DNA from: Portunus trituberculatus
Taxonomy: Eukaryota > Arthropoda > Malacostraca > Decapoda > Portunidae
DNA length: 64,000 bases
Direction of reading: 5' to 3'
Assembly: GCF_017591435.1 (NCBI RefSeq)
Contig: NC_059303.1
Span: forward strand, 18,360,709 to 18,424,708
Under the pieces are notes generated by a model. It was not told where the DNA came from. It saw only the letters and a program-made list of their open reading frames with translations, and did not search any database. Positions 48,387-62,509 of the stretch are shown here, one piece after another; positions within the stretch are counted from its first letter, which is position 1, and each line of letters begins with the position of its first letter. Made by a program: the position numbers and the translations under genes.

Positions 48387-51300
48387 TTACCTAGTTGTAG
48401 TTTTACAGGGCCTGGGCTTTATGCTCGTGTGGTCCCGTCTCCATATCTACACTTATCCAATTTTTCTTTAAAACTATGTACACTCTTTGCTGACACCACT
48501 TCCTCACTCAAACTGTTCCAAGTCTCAACACATCTTTGCGGAAACTAAATTTTTAACATCTCTCAGACATCGTCCCTTCCTTAGTTTCTTACTATGCGAT
48601 CTTGTGCTTCTAAAGTCATATTCTTCTCTCAGGATCAGTTTCTCATTATCCACTTCATCCATTCCGTTAATCAATTTATAAACTTGTATCAGATCCTCTC
48701 TCTCTTCTCTGCTCCAAGGTTGGTAGATCCATTGCCTTTAGTCTCTCCTCATATGCCATCCCTTTAAATTCTGGAACCATTCTTGTAGCCATTTTTGTAG
48801 TCTCTCTAATTTTCTTATGTGTTTCTTTTATGGGGAGTCCACACAACTCCTGCATATTCCAATCTAGGTCTTATTTTAGTACTTATCAATTTCTTCATCA
48901 TTTCCTTGTCCATATAGTGAAATGCTACTCCAATATTCCTTAGCAAATTATACGTCTCTCTGAAAATTCTATCAATATGGCTTAACCGGTTGATTATTTT
49001 CTTCCATTGTCACTCCCAAGTCCTTTTCCTTTTTTACTTTTTCTAGTTCTACTCCATCTCCCATCTTATAGATTCCCACTGGTCGTCTTTCACTTTTTCC
49101 CATTTCCATGACATGGCTTTTGTCCACATTGAATTCCATCTCCCATTTTTTGCTCCATTTCCAGATCTTGTTTAAATCTTCCTGTAGTATTTCACAATCC
49201 TCTTTTTGTTTAATGACTCTGCACAGTTTTGCATCGTCTGTGTGTGTGTGTGTGTGTACCTAGTTGTGTTTTACAGGAAAAGAGCTATGCTCATGCTGTC
49301 CTGTCTCCATATTACTGTGTTTATTTACTTAGTTGTATGTTACAGCGTTTGAGCAGGGCTTGTAGTGATCTGTCTCCATATCTACTTTTATCTAACTTTT
49401 TCTTAAATTTGTGCACACACTGCTGTTACAATGTCTTCACTCAGTCCACTCCTGATGTTCACCATCCTATGCGGAAAACTGAACTTCTTAATGTTTCTCG
49501 GACACTGACTTTTCATGATCTTTTTGGAATGTCCTCGTTTGTCTATCTCCATCCTCCGTCAGTGTTACTAGGTCTTGTCTATTTATCTTTTCCATACAGT
49601 TTACTAACTTCTACATCGTTATTAGGTCCTTTCTTTCCCATCTATCCTCTAAGGTTGGTAATTCCATTTCCTTCAGTCTGTCTTTATAGGAAAGATCATT
49701 TATTTCTGGTGCCATCTTTGTAGCAGTCCTTTAAATTCTTTCTAGTATTTTGATGTCTTTCTTTCTGTATGGTGATCACACCACTGCTGCATATTCCTGT
49801 CTAGGTCTTATCATAGTGGTTATGATCTTTTTCATTATACCCTTATCCATGTAATTGAATGTCATCCTGATGTTAGTTAGTGTCTTGTATGTTGAAACAA
49901 ATAGTTCATTTATGTCTTTCTGAAGTCAGGATGTCTTATATAATCACTCCCAGATCTTACTCTTCACTCCTTTTCATTATAATCACTTCTCCCCTTTTAT
50001 ATTCTCATGTAGGTCTTTTGTTACTTTTGTGCATTTCCATTACATGGCATTTTCTGGTATTAAATTCTAATTGCCACTTTTGGCTTCAGTTCCAGATCTT
50101 GTCAATATCTTTATGCAATTCCATACACTCACTGATGTTCCTTATTACTCTCAAAAGCTTTGCATCATCTGCTAACAAATTTATATAGCTACTCAGACCC
50201 TCTTGTATATCGCTGATATGTACTTGGAACATAATTGGTGCCAGCACCAAACCCTGTGTGTGTGTGGAAAAGAAACCATTTCTATTTTAGACAAAAATAT
50301 GTATTGATTATTTTTTTGACCATGTAATCTGTATTCTTGTGTCAATTAACTAACTGTGTAATTGTGTGTGTGTGCTTGCTACATTGAGTCATAGACAATG
50401 AGTTGACTCAATCCTCCACTCAATAAGTCAGTTAATACTCACTGAAGTTACTAGAAAGAGAAGGAAAAGAAAGAAGACAAACTTTAAGACTGTTCCTCTG
50501 CCCCGCCACAGACTTATGAACAGTGGAAGGAAGCATTGCCAGACGCCAAGTTCCTGGAGGAGCTGCTTCCCTCACAGGAGGACCTGGATTCCATCAGGGC
50601 CTCCCTCATAACCTACAGGGACAAGATCAAGGACTCCATACCTGAGTTCTCCTTAGGTAAGCCGGCCCTTCACTTCCTGTCTCACACTGCCCAGTGGTTC
50701 TGTTAAGGATCAGCAAGACAGGAGCTTTCATCTTCTGTTTGTGTGAATGATGCTCACTGGATCTGTACACAACTGTCACCTTCTCTCAGACCAGTTTCAC
50801 ATGTCACTTGTATTTTATGCCTTTAACAGCCTTGTATCATCAGCCAATCCTTGTAGTATTTAGTACATATTATATTCCTCTGCTCAAAGTACATTGCACA
50901 CACACATACACACCTAAAGGAGGGAGACTGATAGCCAAACCAAACACAGAGACTTACACTAAAAGCAAACACATTGGCCAAAAGCAAGAAATGCCAATAA
51001 AATATGAAAATAACACCCTCCTCTGCTCAGAGTAATTTACACACACACATGCAGACCTAAAGGAGGGAGACTGATAGTGAAAACAAACACATACACTAGC
51101 AATAAAAGCAAACACATATTTCATAAGCAAGAAACACCGAGAAGGGATAAAAATAAAACCACTCTTGAGAAGCGCCACATCAGACAAGTCCCCCATTGCA
51201 GACCCCAAGCTGTGGGAGGCAGGGGAGGAGGGATACAGCCAGGTAGCCCAGTGGTTCAAGGAGAGGCTGGATGATGCTATACAGGCAGCTGAGGAGGACA

Positions 51301-54300
51301 AGAAGAGCGGCTCATCTATCTTCTCTGACGGTGAGTGGGCGAGGGAGGGACTCAGGCCCAGCACAGCACTTCCTTCACCTTGCTTTGTGTGTACTTAGTA
51401 ATTTTTTTTCACAAGTTATTTTTTGGCTTTGTATGATGTGTGTGTGTGTGTGTGTTTGAGGCCAATTGTGAGGCTGGGTATAGTGTGTATGTGTGTATGG
51501 TGAGGAGGGGAGCAGATAGAGAGTGAAGGAGAGAGGTTAAAGAGAGAAAAGATCAAGGTTATAGTTACAGAAAGAAGGGAAGATGAGGTGTAGTGGGTAT
51601 TGTATCTTGATAATTTAAGAATACTTGAGTTTCCATCTAGACACAAGCTTATCATGGCTTTTGTTTTTACCTTGCTTTCACAAATGTTCATGGTTAAGAC
51701 AGAAAACTCATGACTTGCAAATAGAATAAGTTTTAACTCTATTCGGATGTAAAATAACAATAACCATAAACATACCCACAATGCAGCCCTGGCACACACA
51801 ATGACTTGCTGCTCAGGACCATGCCAGAGTCACCTGTCCATGATACTCTTAAGACACCTTTACTTGCTGTACTTGCTGGTGAAATAAGAACCTGAGTATA
51901 TGTGGGTTTGTCATCCGCTCTTAACTTGAGATGAATATGGTGTACAGGATGGCAATGCTTCAGAAAGATAGAGATTTGGAGTTGTTTTTATCTCTTTAAC
52001 CATGAACTGTGAATATAACTAAAAAATTAAGGTGTTGGGATAAAGTTTCAAGTAAGATTTTTTTTTTTCTACAGTTTGTTTGTGGTTGTAAAGATTTAAC
52101 ACTTCAAATCTGATAAATTTTTTGTGAATCACAGTGTACTGTAGTAATTTTGGATTTCATTTATATATTTTTAAGAGACATTGTAACCAGAAGCACAAGT
52201 CACTGTTGCTAAATTGAGATGATACAAGACAACCTCTCAATCATGTCTGTCACTCAATCACTCACTCACTCACTCACTCACTCACTCACTCACCCTCTCC
52301 ATTCCCCCCTCAGGCGAGATCCTTACCCTGTCCGGGGGGGTCGGTGCCCCTACGCCATTGGCCAAAGGTGTGTAGAATACAGTGATGCAATGCCTGTTGT
52401 GTTGTGCTGAGTGCTGGCAGGTGCCTGGGGGGAGGAGGTGCTGTACTGGGCTGTCCTTTTTTGTCCTTGTCTTGTGGTGGGTGTGGTGGTGGCACTGAGT
52501 GATTTCCTAGTACACTTCCAGCATATCAGATCCTCTCCTCAGATAACCTTCGCAGTGATCTTAACCCTTTTAATTTAGATGTTTGATCCTTTCAGTGCTT
52601 GGTCTCTTTACCCTTATCTTGTGGCAAGTGTGGTGGTGGTATAGATTAGCTGTCTAGTTCACTTCCAGCATATCAGATCCTCTCCTCAGATATTTTTGTT
52701 AGTGATCTTAACCCTTTTAATTTATATGTTTGATCCTTTTACTGCTTGGTCTCTGTACCCTTGTCTTGTGGTGGGTGTGGTGGTGGCATAGTTTGGCTGC
52801 CTAGTTCACATCCAGCATATCAGATCCTCTCCTCAGACATCTTTGTTAGTGATCTTAATCCTTTCCAGTAATGATCTGCTATGTTCTTCAGACACCTCTC
52901 TTTGCACTGTCTTGCTAACCCCTCAGCTGCAAATGATACTACAACTGACTCTCTCTGTTTAAACTTAAAATGGTAGGCACTAAAAGGTCTCAACTCCTCC
53001 ATCATGCTCCAGTGGAGTGTTTGGAAAGTATGGGTTAAACTTTCTGTAGTGAACTTCATTGAGCTTTTGTTAAAGCCACAACAGCCAAAGGGTTTTAATA
53101 AGAGACAAGATTAGGTGTTCATTCTGTCTCTAGTGTGTCTGGGCAAGCATTTTTTATACTAGTCAAAATTGAATCCCATCCCCCGCAAAAAGAAAAAAAT
53201 AGCTTAACATGAAATATTACAACAAAGAAAAAGAAAAAAGAAGAAAAGAAAAACAATAGTAGTGAAAGGATTAACTCACAAATAATAAACTCTATCTCAT
53301 GATCCAAATTCAAGTAGGGAACTGTGACTCCTTATCAAGCATTGAAACTAAACTAAATTCCCTTTCAAACTTGTACTGTAAACATGCATTCAACCACTGC
53401 CCTTGTGCTCCTGGTTATGAGAGATGTGCTGTGGTGGCTGCTGGTGTGTGCTGTGAGTGCTAAAGTGTTTCGGTGTGGCAAGACATACAAAGGATGATCA
53501 GTAGTCGAGTAACACCACACTCTTCGACTCTGCTTTTTCCTCTTCTTCCAAAAGTTCTTTAACAAAAATTAACTGGGGTCTCAAATTTGTCAGATCAGAG
53601 GGCTAGATTGAGGGAAGATGCAAGACTTAATAGAAGGAACATCACATCCTTTTCTGTGCATGTTTCTTCTTCATCCAAAAGTTATCTGTTGTACCAAAAA
53701 TCAACAGGTCTTTTAAGTTTGTCAGCTCAGAGGACTAGGTTGAGGGAAGATGCAAGACTTAATAGAAGGAACTGGGTGTTACTAGACTTCTGATAATGAC
53801 TGTACTAGAAATAAGTATTCATGTTCTTGCACTGACTCATTGAATGCCTCTCTCTCTCTCTCCTGTGTTGCTCTGTCTTGTTTTAGTTCAGTAGTTGAGT
53901 TGGTATGATGTGCAGTCCTTTGTGTCACGTTTGGCTTTGTGTTGTGTTGTATAGAGGAAAGATAAGCTTGATGTAAGTTTTAGTATATCAAAGTAACTTA
54001 ACATACAGTAACTCACACAGTGCAATATTAATAGCACTACAGTTCAGCGTCATGTAGCTGTCACTGCATACAACACAAACACAAACAATGCAACTCCACG
54101 GCAACACACTCAATGAAACTCCAACACAATGCAGTCAGAACTCACCAATCTATTCCACAACGCTTCACCAAGAGACTGGCAACACAAGCTCACCAAACCA
54201 AAATATACCCACAACACCTCACCAAAACACTGACAACACAACCTCACCAAACCAAAATATATTAATAACACTTCACCAAACTAGCCACATCTCACCAGAA

Positions 54301-55855
54301 TACTTGCAACACAACCTCACCAAACCAAAATACCACTCAACACTTCACCAAACTACCCACAATACAACCTCAGCAAAATAATAGTAACACAATCTCACCA
54401 AAGCACTTTACCAAACTACCCACAACAACACAACTTCACCAAAACACCCCATAACAATCGAAACTTCACCAGACCACAACACAAACTTCACGGAATACAA
54501 GGCACATTTCTTCACACAAACACACGACTCACAGTAAACACAACACAACACAAACACACAACTCACAGCAAAGATTCACAACACAAACACACAACTCACA
54601 GCAAAGATTCACAACACAAATACACAACTCACACAGCAAACATAACACAAACACATAACTCAAAGCAAAGATACACAACACAAACACAAATAAACTGATC
54701 CGTGTGTCTCTCTTCCAGACTTTTCCCCGGATCTGAAGCAACATGCCCTCTCCTTCACGTCAATGGGCGGCTCAGCGGAGAAGGAGAGAGAGAAAGCTGG
54801 TAAGTATATGAGAGATGCAAGGTTTAATACTGAGAGCGTTTCCTGTAATATTAGAAGGCCACGTTTCAACTCTGCTTACTGTATGATGAAATAGATGTAA
54901 GGTTTTGGTCAATTTGTAAAGCTAGATGGAATAGAATGCAAGAGTTACTACAAAGTCTATGCTGGCTTTAATGTATGAGAGATTTGGTGACTTTCTTTAG
55001 TTAATTTGTATAAAGTTGAAGTGTCTTTAAGTACAGAATCTGTAATATTTTTTTGTTAATTTGTGAAGAAGTACAGTTGCATAATCCATTCCCGCTTAAT
55101 GTATGAGACTAAATAAACATGTAATGGTTTGGTTAATGTGTAAAAAAAGGAGGTAATGTTATGAGGTGTCTGTACAGTATTGGTGTCATCATATGTTTTA
55201 ATGTTTTGTGATAACTTGCTTGCTGCCGAGTCATCCCCTCTGAGCATGACCACAACACACTGCCTTTGCCGCCTTGCTCAGTGTTCCCTCTCTTGTAACT
55301 GGTGGCTGGTGTTGATCTTTGTGCATACCTTCACTCCTTCACACTCAGAATCTCCTTATAATTCTTCCCTCTGCTGGGTTTTCTTTTTCAGTGACTGCAG
55401 ATTTTAGGCCAGTTATGGTAAAATTTTGCACCAGTAACAGTAACTACGTAGTGTGTTGGTGTTGAGAACTTTCCTCTCTTCACACCTTGTCTATTTGCAT
55501 CAGCCGAACTCATTGACAGACTTAAGTAATCCTCGAGACTTTGGAGTGAGTACCAATGGAGATTCAGGCAGGTTCTTGCTTTCCTGCTCTCCTGCTTTCC
55601 TTCACCTTTCATGCTAAGTGTGTGCCTCCAAATACTGAACCAACACCTGTGTCCCTGTGTCCCTTTCCTGCTGTTAACCTTCTGTCAGTTATATGAGAAT
55701 AGTGTTTGAGGGAGAGATGTGAGGGAATGGCTGTGTGTATTCACTGTTTGATCTGCTGCAGTCTCTGATTTACATCCCGTCCTACTCACTGCTAGGTGAA
55801 CAGACGTGCCAACCGTTATCTGGCTTGTAAGCGCGCTAACCACTGAGCTACCGGA

Positions 55856-55911
<56 letters not shown>

Positions 55912-58900
55912 TCCTTGTCTCTGGTGTCCTCTCTCTTGGATTAGGATTGTCTTGTTCATTTTCCTTATCTCTCCTTAAGTTTCATTTAGTTAACCACTTT
56001 TATCATCTTTATTGCTCATTGTGTCTCTCTCCATTGGTACAGAGGTTGAATAGCATTGTCTTGCTTCCTATGTGTCGTGGGTTTCCCCTCAACCTCAAGT
56101 CCTCTGATGCACTGACAGTCTCTATTGGACGTGAGAGTTGATAGAGCTCTTAGCAGATCAGGGATGTTGAGGTAAAGGGGCAGCCAAGCACAGGAGGGAA
56201 GGCAGTTGTTATTTGACTTCTCATCTTAAATAACTTGCTCTTACTCCCACTGTGTCTCTTTCCCTTAAGTTCGTGCTGTCTGGTCTGCTTACCCAGTAGA
56301 TTCCTCACAGATCAGAGGGCTGAGAATGAAGGGAAGACTGAGTACAGAGTGGAGTGTGGTATGTTGTTTGGGTTCTCACCTTGACTATACCTGTGGTTGA
56401 GGGAGGCAGTCGGTGCTTCCCCCTCAGCAGGTCCTTTCTGTGGTCCCTGTCATCACAAGGCTGGTGTGGCCCTCCTTCCAGACCTCCTCCGCATGAGACT
56501 CTCCCAGCTCGAGGCAGAACTCCAGGAAAAGACAGACCACTTCACAAAAGAGCTTGCCAGTGTTGTCCATGAGAATGCCGATCTCAAACAAAAGATCCAA
56601 TCCAATGGTTAGTGTTGTGGTGGTGGGCTGCCAGGGAGAGAGCAAGAGAGAGAGAGAGTGGTGCACTAACACTTCCTGGCCTAGAGTAGTAGACTGTCTC
56701 ACACACACGCAATTATTACGTGTCCTAAATTCAGTGCTAGCAGTTCCAAATACCATATAAAAACATTGCAAGGTGTGGTGAAGTCCCAGAACAGCTGATG
56801 GTTTGTCCTCACCTGGCTGGCTTCAAGTGACTCAGGTGATGGGTGTAGCTGTGTCCTAGCTCGCCACCTCCCACCTTTCCACCTCCCTCAGCACTCCCTA
56901 CACTCCTCACAGGACACAGGGAGGCTGGCTAGATTGGCTCCAGACACCACAGGGCCAGGGCTGCTGCTTGCTTGTTGGGAGTGATGCGCTGACTAGACCT
57001 GGACTAAGCTATGAGTGACGGCAGATAAGAAGGGCTGACTCCTGCTAGTGCTCTCTTGTTGCTTCCTCTGATTACTGTCCCTTATGCTTCATTAGTAGTG
57101 CTTCCCAGGTGTCAGTGAAGGGTAGCTTGAGTTGTGTAAGCTTCATGTATTAGAGGCAGCTGTGGTAGTTGTGGTAGTAATGCATGCAGGTTTAGAAGTA
57201 GAGTGTAATGCATCTATTGTAACCTTGCCATTGTTTCTGTGCTGCCTCAGTGAAGTATTAGAGGCAGTTGTAGTTGTGCTGGTAATGCATGTGGGATTAG
57301 TAGTGGAGTGTAATGCAGCTGTTGTAACCTTGTCATTGTTTCCACATTGCCTCAGTGAAGTGAATGTGTGCAGGTGTTGAGCTAACCAGGCTGTAGCAGC
57401 AGGTAATGAGCCAGATCCTCTCTGCAGCAGCCTGTGACATGAAGCCATTGGACTTGTATGATGTTTTGTTCAGGAATGACACTCATTGGACCATTTGTCA
57501 ACTAATTGGTACACAGGAACATAGTGAAAAAGACTCCCAAAGTGTTATTTCTACTTCAAATTATTGTGTGTGGCTGTATGACATTCTTTTCATCTTGTGT
57601 CTAGCTTCCTTCACCTCTCATCAGTCTTCATTAAAGGAGAGAGTTTAGGCCCCGATGGTAACATTGAATATGGACGTGTCTTCAAATGTTGCTTTTCACT
57701 GTTCTATATTATTGTATAACATTTTTTTTTAATCTTATCTTTTGCTTCCTTCATTTCTCACCAGTATTCATTAAAGGTGTGACTTCAAACCATTTCATCG
57801 TCAATTTTGAACTTGTATCAGAAAGTATGGTGGTTGTGAGGCCTTCCTGATTAACTACTGTGTATGGATGAATGTTTTATTAGACTGACTGGGCTTGGCT
57901 AACTGTCTGTCTGCCTTATCTATTCCTAAGATTTCCTTTCAGGAGATAGATGCAGCAGAGGAGTCTTCACTTAAACCTGTCCTTGTCTTCTCTGCATGTT
58001 CTCTTAATCTCGCTTTCCCTTCACTAGTATGCTGATAACCTTCTCTTCTTGCTTTCCTTTCTCGCATATGTTGTTAATCTTGCTCTCCTGTCTCCTCACA
58101 CACTCAGGCAATGCTCTCTTCCTTCACTAGTATACTGATAACCTTCTCTTCTCCTTGCTTTCCTTCCCTGCATATGCTGTTAATTTCACTTCTCTTGTCC
58201 TTGCTTTCCTTCCTTGTATGCTCTGTTAATCTTGCTCTCTTGCCTCCTCACACACTTAGGGTTGGCTCTCTCACTGTAGTATGCTGATAACCTTTCCTTG
58301 TCCCTTCTCACACAGTCAAGCACTCTACTCTCATTTTAATAGTACATGAATGCTAGTCTTTCAATCTTTCTATTTGCATTTTAGTTTTTGTCTCCTGTAG
58401 TGTCTAGAGTTATGGTGAGGGTTTAAGGGTTTGATTTGTTACCTTGATAGTTATTTAGGGTGGTCTCGATGCACAGGGGCGATATCTTACCATGAGCTCT
58501 GTTGTATTAGTGTGAGTGAAGTGTTGCCTCTATGTTGTGTGTTGGTGTATTGTCTTGAATGGTGTCTTCTTAAGTAGGTGTGTTGTGTAGGGTTGTGTCA
58601 GTGTAGTGCAGTGTGCATCTTGAAGTACAGTAGTGTGAGGCAGTGTGCTTGTAGTGCTGTATTGGTGTAGTAGTGAGGATGGCTTCGTAAAGAGATCACA
58701 CCGTATGCTCTGCTTGTATCACTTAGTTGTTGGTGTTAGTTCTTAATACACTCCCTGGCAGTCACACTCTTTTTATAATATTATATTTGTATCATTTAGT
58801 TCTGCATTAGTTTCTCTTGTAAGATGTACACTTGAGTTTGTGATGTTACAGTTCATGCCAGACACTTCACTTGTTTCTTGCATGGTAGACACACCTTGAC

Positions 58901-59632
58901 TGTCACACCTCCCTCTGTAGTCATAGGGAGACACACTGCTTTATCTGTACACTCTTTTGGAGACCCATTTCCTCTTGAAGTCAAAGTTACACCAATCATT
59001 TTTAGGCAAACAGTCTCTTGCCACAATCTCCTATGCTGTTAACAAACCCAGCCGTGCCTTTCCCTACAGACAACATAAGGGAGAAATATGAGAGTCTGCA
59101 GGAGGAGTTGATGCAGGTCCAACTGAAGTACCAGAGAGAGATAGAGCGCCTGGAGAAGGACAACAAGGAGCTCCGTAAATCCCTCATGCTACGTGCCGGG
59201 GACAAGGTGGCAAGGAAGAAGGTGAAGAAGTCCCTGATAGATATGTACAGTGAGGTGCTGGATGAGCTGTGTGACTACGACAGCAGCTACGACACACAGG
59301 ACCACTTGCCTCGGGTGGTGGTGGTGGGTGATCAGAGCTCCGGCAAGACGTCTGTGCTGGAGATGGTGGCTCAGGTGTGTGTGTGTGTGTGTGTACTAAC
59401 CTTTGTATTTTATGTATCTGTTTGTTGTATTTACTTTATCTTGTTCTTTTTCCTTAGTGTCTCTTCTTATTCTTTTCCACATCTTTCAATTCCCTTCTTT
59501 CTTTTCCATTCTTATACCTCATTCTTCTAATCCTTCTTCCTTTCTCTAGTTTTCATTCCTATTTTTGTTCTATTTTCTCTGTATTTATTTATATATTTTA
59601 TATTCTATTTTATTTTATTTGTTTATTTATTT

Positions 59633-59667
<35 letters not shown>

Positions 59668-60548
59668 TTATTTTTTTTTTGCATTTCTTTCTTTGATCCT
59701 TCCTTTTTCCATTTTCACGTTTTTTGTTTCCTCTCTTTATCAGTTTTCCCACAGAATATTGCTTCCATATCATCACTACAGTATCGCTCCTTCATGTTAA
59801 TACGTCCCAAACAACACCTGTCTGCCACTCCCCCTCCTCACTAATGTGCTACTAAAGACTCTTATTCTCAGTTTTTCTCTTGCATTACAGTCACTGCCTC
59901 ATATTACCATCTATATAACCTCATTTGTTCTGTATTTCCTATCAACTCACTCCCACAGACTCATTGCTTCATGTCACTTCTTGCATTACATTGCCACTAC
60001 CTCACACACTCACTCCCACAGATTACAGCTTCATTTCTTGCATTACACTGTCACTGCCTCACATTCATTCACTCACTTCCACAGACTTAGCTTCATGTCA
60101 CCTCTTGCATTACACTGTCACTACCTCACACACACTCAGTCACTCCCAGTCTCATAATTTCATCTATTGCATGAAACTGCCACTGACTCACACACTCACT
60201 GACTCCCACAGACTTAGCTTTATGTCACCTCTTGTATTACTGCCTCTATCACTCACTCACTCCCACAGGCGCGCATCTTTCCAAGGGGTGCTGGAGAGAT
60301 GATGACGCGAGCCCCTGTCATGGTCACCCTCAGTGAAGGGCCGTACCACATCGCCTCCTTCAAAGACTCCACACGCGAGTTTGATCTCACGAAGGAGTCT
60401 GAGTTGGCTGAGCTGAGGAAGGAGGTGAGGTGTTGCTTGTTGCTTATTTCTGTCTTTTGTGTGTGTGTGTGTGTGTGTGTATTTTTGTGAATGGAGTGTG
60501 TGTGTGTGTGGATACTTGCTTGTTTCTGTTTCTCATTGTTTTTTTTTA

Positions 60549-60634
<86 letters not shown>

Positions 60635-62471
60635 AGTGTGAATGGGGTGTGTGTGTTTGTGTGTGGTGCCTGCTTGTTTCTGTTCATCATTGGTTTTTTT
60701 TTTTTTTTTTTTTTAGAGTGTGAATGGAAGATGTGTGTGTGTGTGTGTGTGAGAATGTTTGGTGCCTGTGAATGAAGAATGTGTGTGTTTGTGAGTGTGT
60801 GGTGCATGCTTGTTTCTGTTTTATTGTTGTTTTCTTTGTGTATCTCTTTTGTTGAAGAATGTGTTGGAGTGTGTAGTATTTGCTTGTTTCTATTCTTATT
60901 GTTTTCTTTGTGTATCCTTTCATCTTGAGTGTGGACGAGTCATGAGTGTGTGTAGTGCTGTGTCTGGGCCTGTGATGTCGGTAGAATGTTTTGTTATTCT
61001 CACTCTTGTTATACTACTCATACTAAATCTTGCTTTCATTTTCCATGTTTTGCTATATTTGTGTATGTCCTGTGTCTTTTTAACCTTTATTATTCTTGAT
61101 GTAGTGGTGAACTTATACCATGTCATACTGTACTCTGTTCTTTAATGTCCTGTTTTAATTGAGTTTTTGTATTATATTCTGCATTTTTCGAGTGTACGTG
61201 TTTGTGACCATCAATTCTCCGTTCAAAGGGGTAATAATGGCAGTCATCCAAGCATCCTCTCATCAAAAAACAGTAACATTAATAACTGTACACAAAACAC
61301 AGCATCTGAACAGCAGCAGTAGTAATAATGTTGGTGGTGTGGCAGGTGGAGTTGAGGATGAGGAACAGTGTGAGGAATGGACGCACAGTGAGCCACGAGG
61401 TGATCTCCATGACGGTGAAGGGGCCCGGCCTGCAGCGGATGGTGCTGGTGGACCTGCCTGGCATCATCAGTGTGAGTACCAGTGTGCTGAGTGTTAGACT
61501 GTATTTTTTTAGAGGAGAAAGTTGGCCAAGGACAACTGAAAGTGTAAAAAAAATAAGAAAGAATAGAAAAAGAAGGGCTACTTAGAATGCCAGTCTTGAA
61601 ATGAAAGTTTAGTGTGTTTTATGTTTTATTGTGTTTTAAGCCATTTACAGGTCTTTACTGCAAACATTTTGATGGATCATATCTTCCATGTTCTTTTGTA
61701 ACTAATAATTGGTTGTGGTCTGTCAATATCTATCCAATCAAAGGAAAAGAAACAACAGAAATATTTACAGTACAAGGGTTAAAGACAAAAATGACAAGAA
61801 AATATACATACCTATACACACAATAAAAACACTTAAGTACAAATAAATAAATAAATAAGTAATAAATGATAAATAAATGGAACAGAATTGCATGTGTATC
61901 AGGACAAAGTCAAGTAATGAAATATTGATAAATAATAATACTACATACCATCCAGTTCTTTTCCAGACAGTGACAAAAAGCAATAGAAATATTTACACTA
62001 GTACATAATTTTTAAGAAAACAATAACTGTGTAACAAAAAATATATATACACAACAAAAAGACACACACATAACCCTTCCAGATGATGACAAAATAACAT
62101 AAAAGAAAGAATAAATTACATGGAATAAAATAACTTGTGTAGCTCTAACAGACAGACAAATAAATAGATAGTAATGACACATAACAAAAATTAATAATAA
62201 TAGTAATGATAGTATATACCAGACCAATTCCTTTGCAGACGGTGACGACAGACATGGCGGCGGACACAAGGGAGGCGATCCGCAGCATCTCCCAGCAGTA
62301 CATGTCCAACCCCAACGCCATCATCCTGTGCATCCAGGATGGCTCCGTTGATGCCGAGCGATCCAATGTGACAGACCTGGTGAGCCAGATGGATCCCCAA
62401 GGCAAGAGGACCATCTTTGTGCTCACTAAGGTGGACCTGGCTGAGGAAAATTTGGCCAATCCTGACAGGGT

Positions 62472-62509
<38 letters not shown>

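Noticed and set aside
52820..53059. 79-residue minus-strand frame
   Set aside because: Lies over the end of a tandem array in an OPA1 intron; no family resemblance or splice context.
59940..60268. CRISPR-like array
   Set aside because: Regular repeats, but diverged, without unique spacers, in an intron of a eukaryotic gene. The same holds for 52471-52880, 63035-63770 and 37830-38640.
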